A DNA stretch of 64,000 nucleotides from Isochrysis galbana (Eukaryota; Haptophyta; Isochrysidales; Isochrysidaceae): contig CM030945.1 in NCBI GenBank assembly GCA_018136815.1, positions 656,605-720,604 of the forward strand. The letters run 5' to 3'. The position numbers and the translations under genes are program-made. Positions 63,916 to 64,000 of the stretch are shown here, one piece after another. Within the stretch, counting starts at the first letter, position 1. Each line of letters opens with the position of its first letter. The notes under the pieces are model-generated. The model had not been told where the DNA came from, did no database searches, and saw only the letters and a list, made by a program, of their open reading frames with translations.

Positions 63916-64000
63916 TGGTTGAGTGAAGTGGCGATCTTTGCGATCGAAGCGACGATGTGTGCAAGGGATCTCTCTTGTGCAGCTATCAGGATGTACCTGT

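Overview
The window is nuclear DNA of a GC-rich, intron-bearing unicellular eukaryote. Spliced genes with GT-AG (twice GC-AG) introns, a katanin-interacting (KATNIP-like) ciliary protein, a ZGRF1-type helicase, an ALKBH6-type dioxygenase and a giant DUF3638/DUF3645-type protein fit a flagellated alga or related protist. A haptophyte or stramenopile is my best guess, from the gene set and base composition only; no ribosomal or organellar gene is present to decide it.

Layout. 0-2.6 kb: intergenic, with a small TIR element (287-469) and repeat ends. 2.9-8.3 kb (+): five-exon ZGRF1-like helicase. 8.8-10.3 kb: LINE debris including a reverse-transcriptase fragment. 10.6-11.7 kb (-): NHL beta-propeller protein. 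12 kb: Ty1/copia RT scrap. 12.9-14.0 kb (-): three-exon pirin. 15.2-19 kb: LINE 3' halves and a TIR-bounded element with a decayed membrane-protein ORF. 19.6-22.4 kb (-): NT-C2/coiled-coil protein. 23.5-26 kb: tyrosine-recombinase pseudogene, foldback element and a TSD-flanked LINE. 26.6-27.5 kb (-): F-box-like protein. 27.8-29.4 kb: 1.6-kb TIR element carrying a GNAT gene, nested inside a MITE. 31.3-34.2 kb (+): seven-exon GLUT-type sugar transporter. 35-39 kb: repeats, GA microsatellite and an AT-rich island inside a foldback element that ends 27 bp before ALKBH6 (39.0-40.3 kb, +). 42.2-44.7 kb (+): KATNIP-like gene. 45.3-48.8 kb: internally deleted LINE, LINE 5' end and low-GC ORF remnants. 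49.2-50.2 kb (+): TruA-type pseudouridine synthase. 50.6-53.3 kb: a repeat-containing ORF split by a LINE with a perfect 17-bp target duplication. 54.4 kb to the end (-): 3' part of the DUF3638/DUF3645-type giant gene with nucleoredoxin-like, ZZ, EF-hand, LamG-like and ankyrin segments.

The host genes are unrelated housekeeping, repair, transport and ciliary genes, not an operon. What unites the window is repeat activity. One LINE family (here LINE-A) occurs as full 5' ends, internal-deletion derivatives and 5'-truncated copies, all ending in a T-run. A second 3' tail (LINE-B) and several TIR/foldback families are nested in one another. The most rewarding observations are the covarying 5' hairpin of LINE-A, the gene-carrying TIR element nested in a MITE, the shared upstream block of two unrelated genes, and the near-absolute phase-0 bias of reconstructed introns. 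All intron boundaries were inferred by eye from splice consensus, frame and family alignment from memory.
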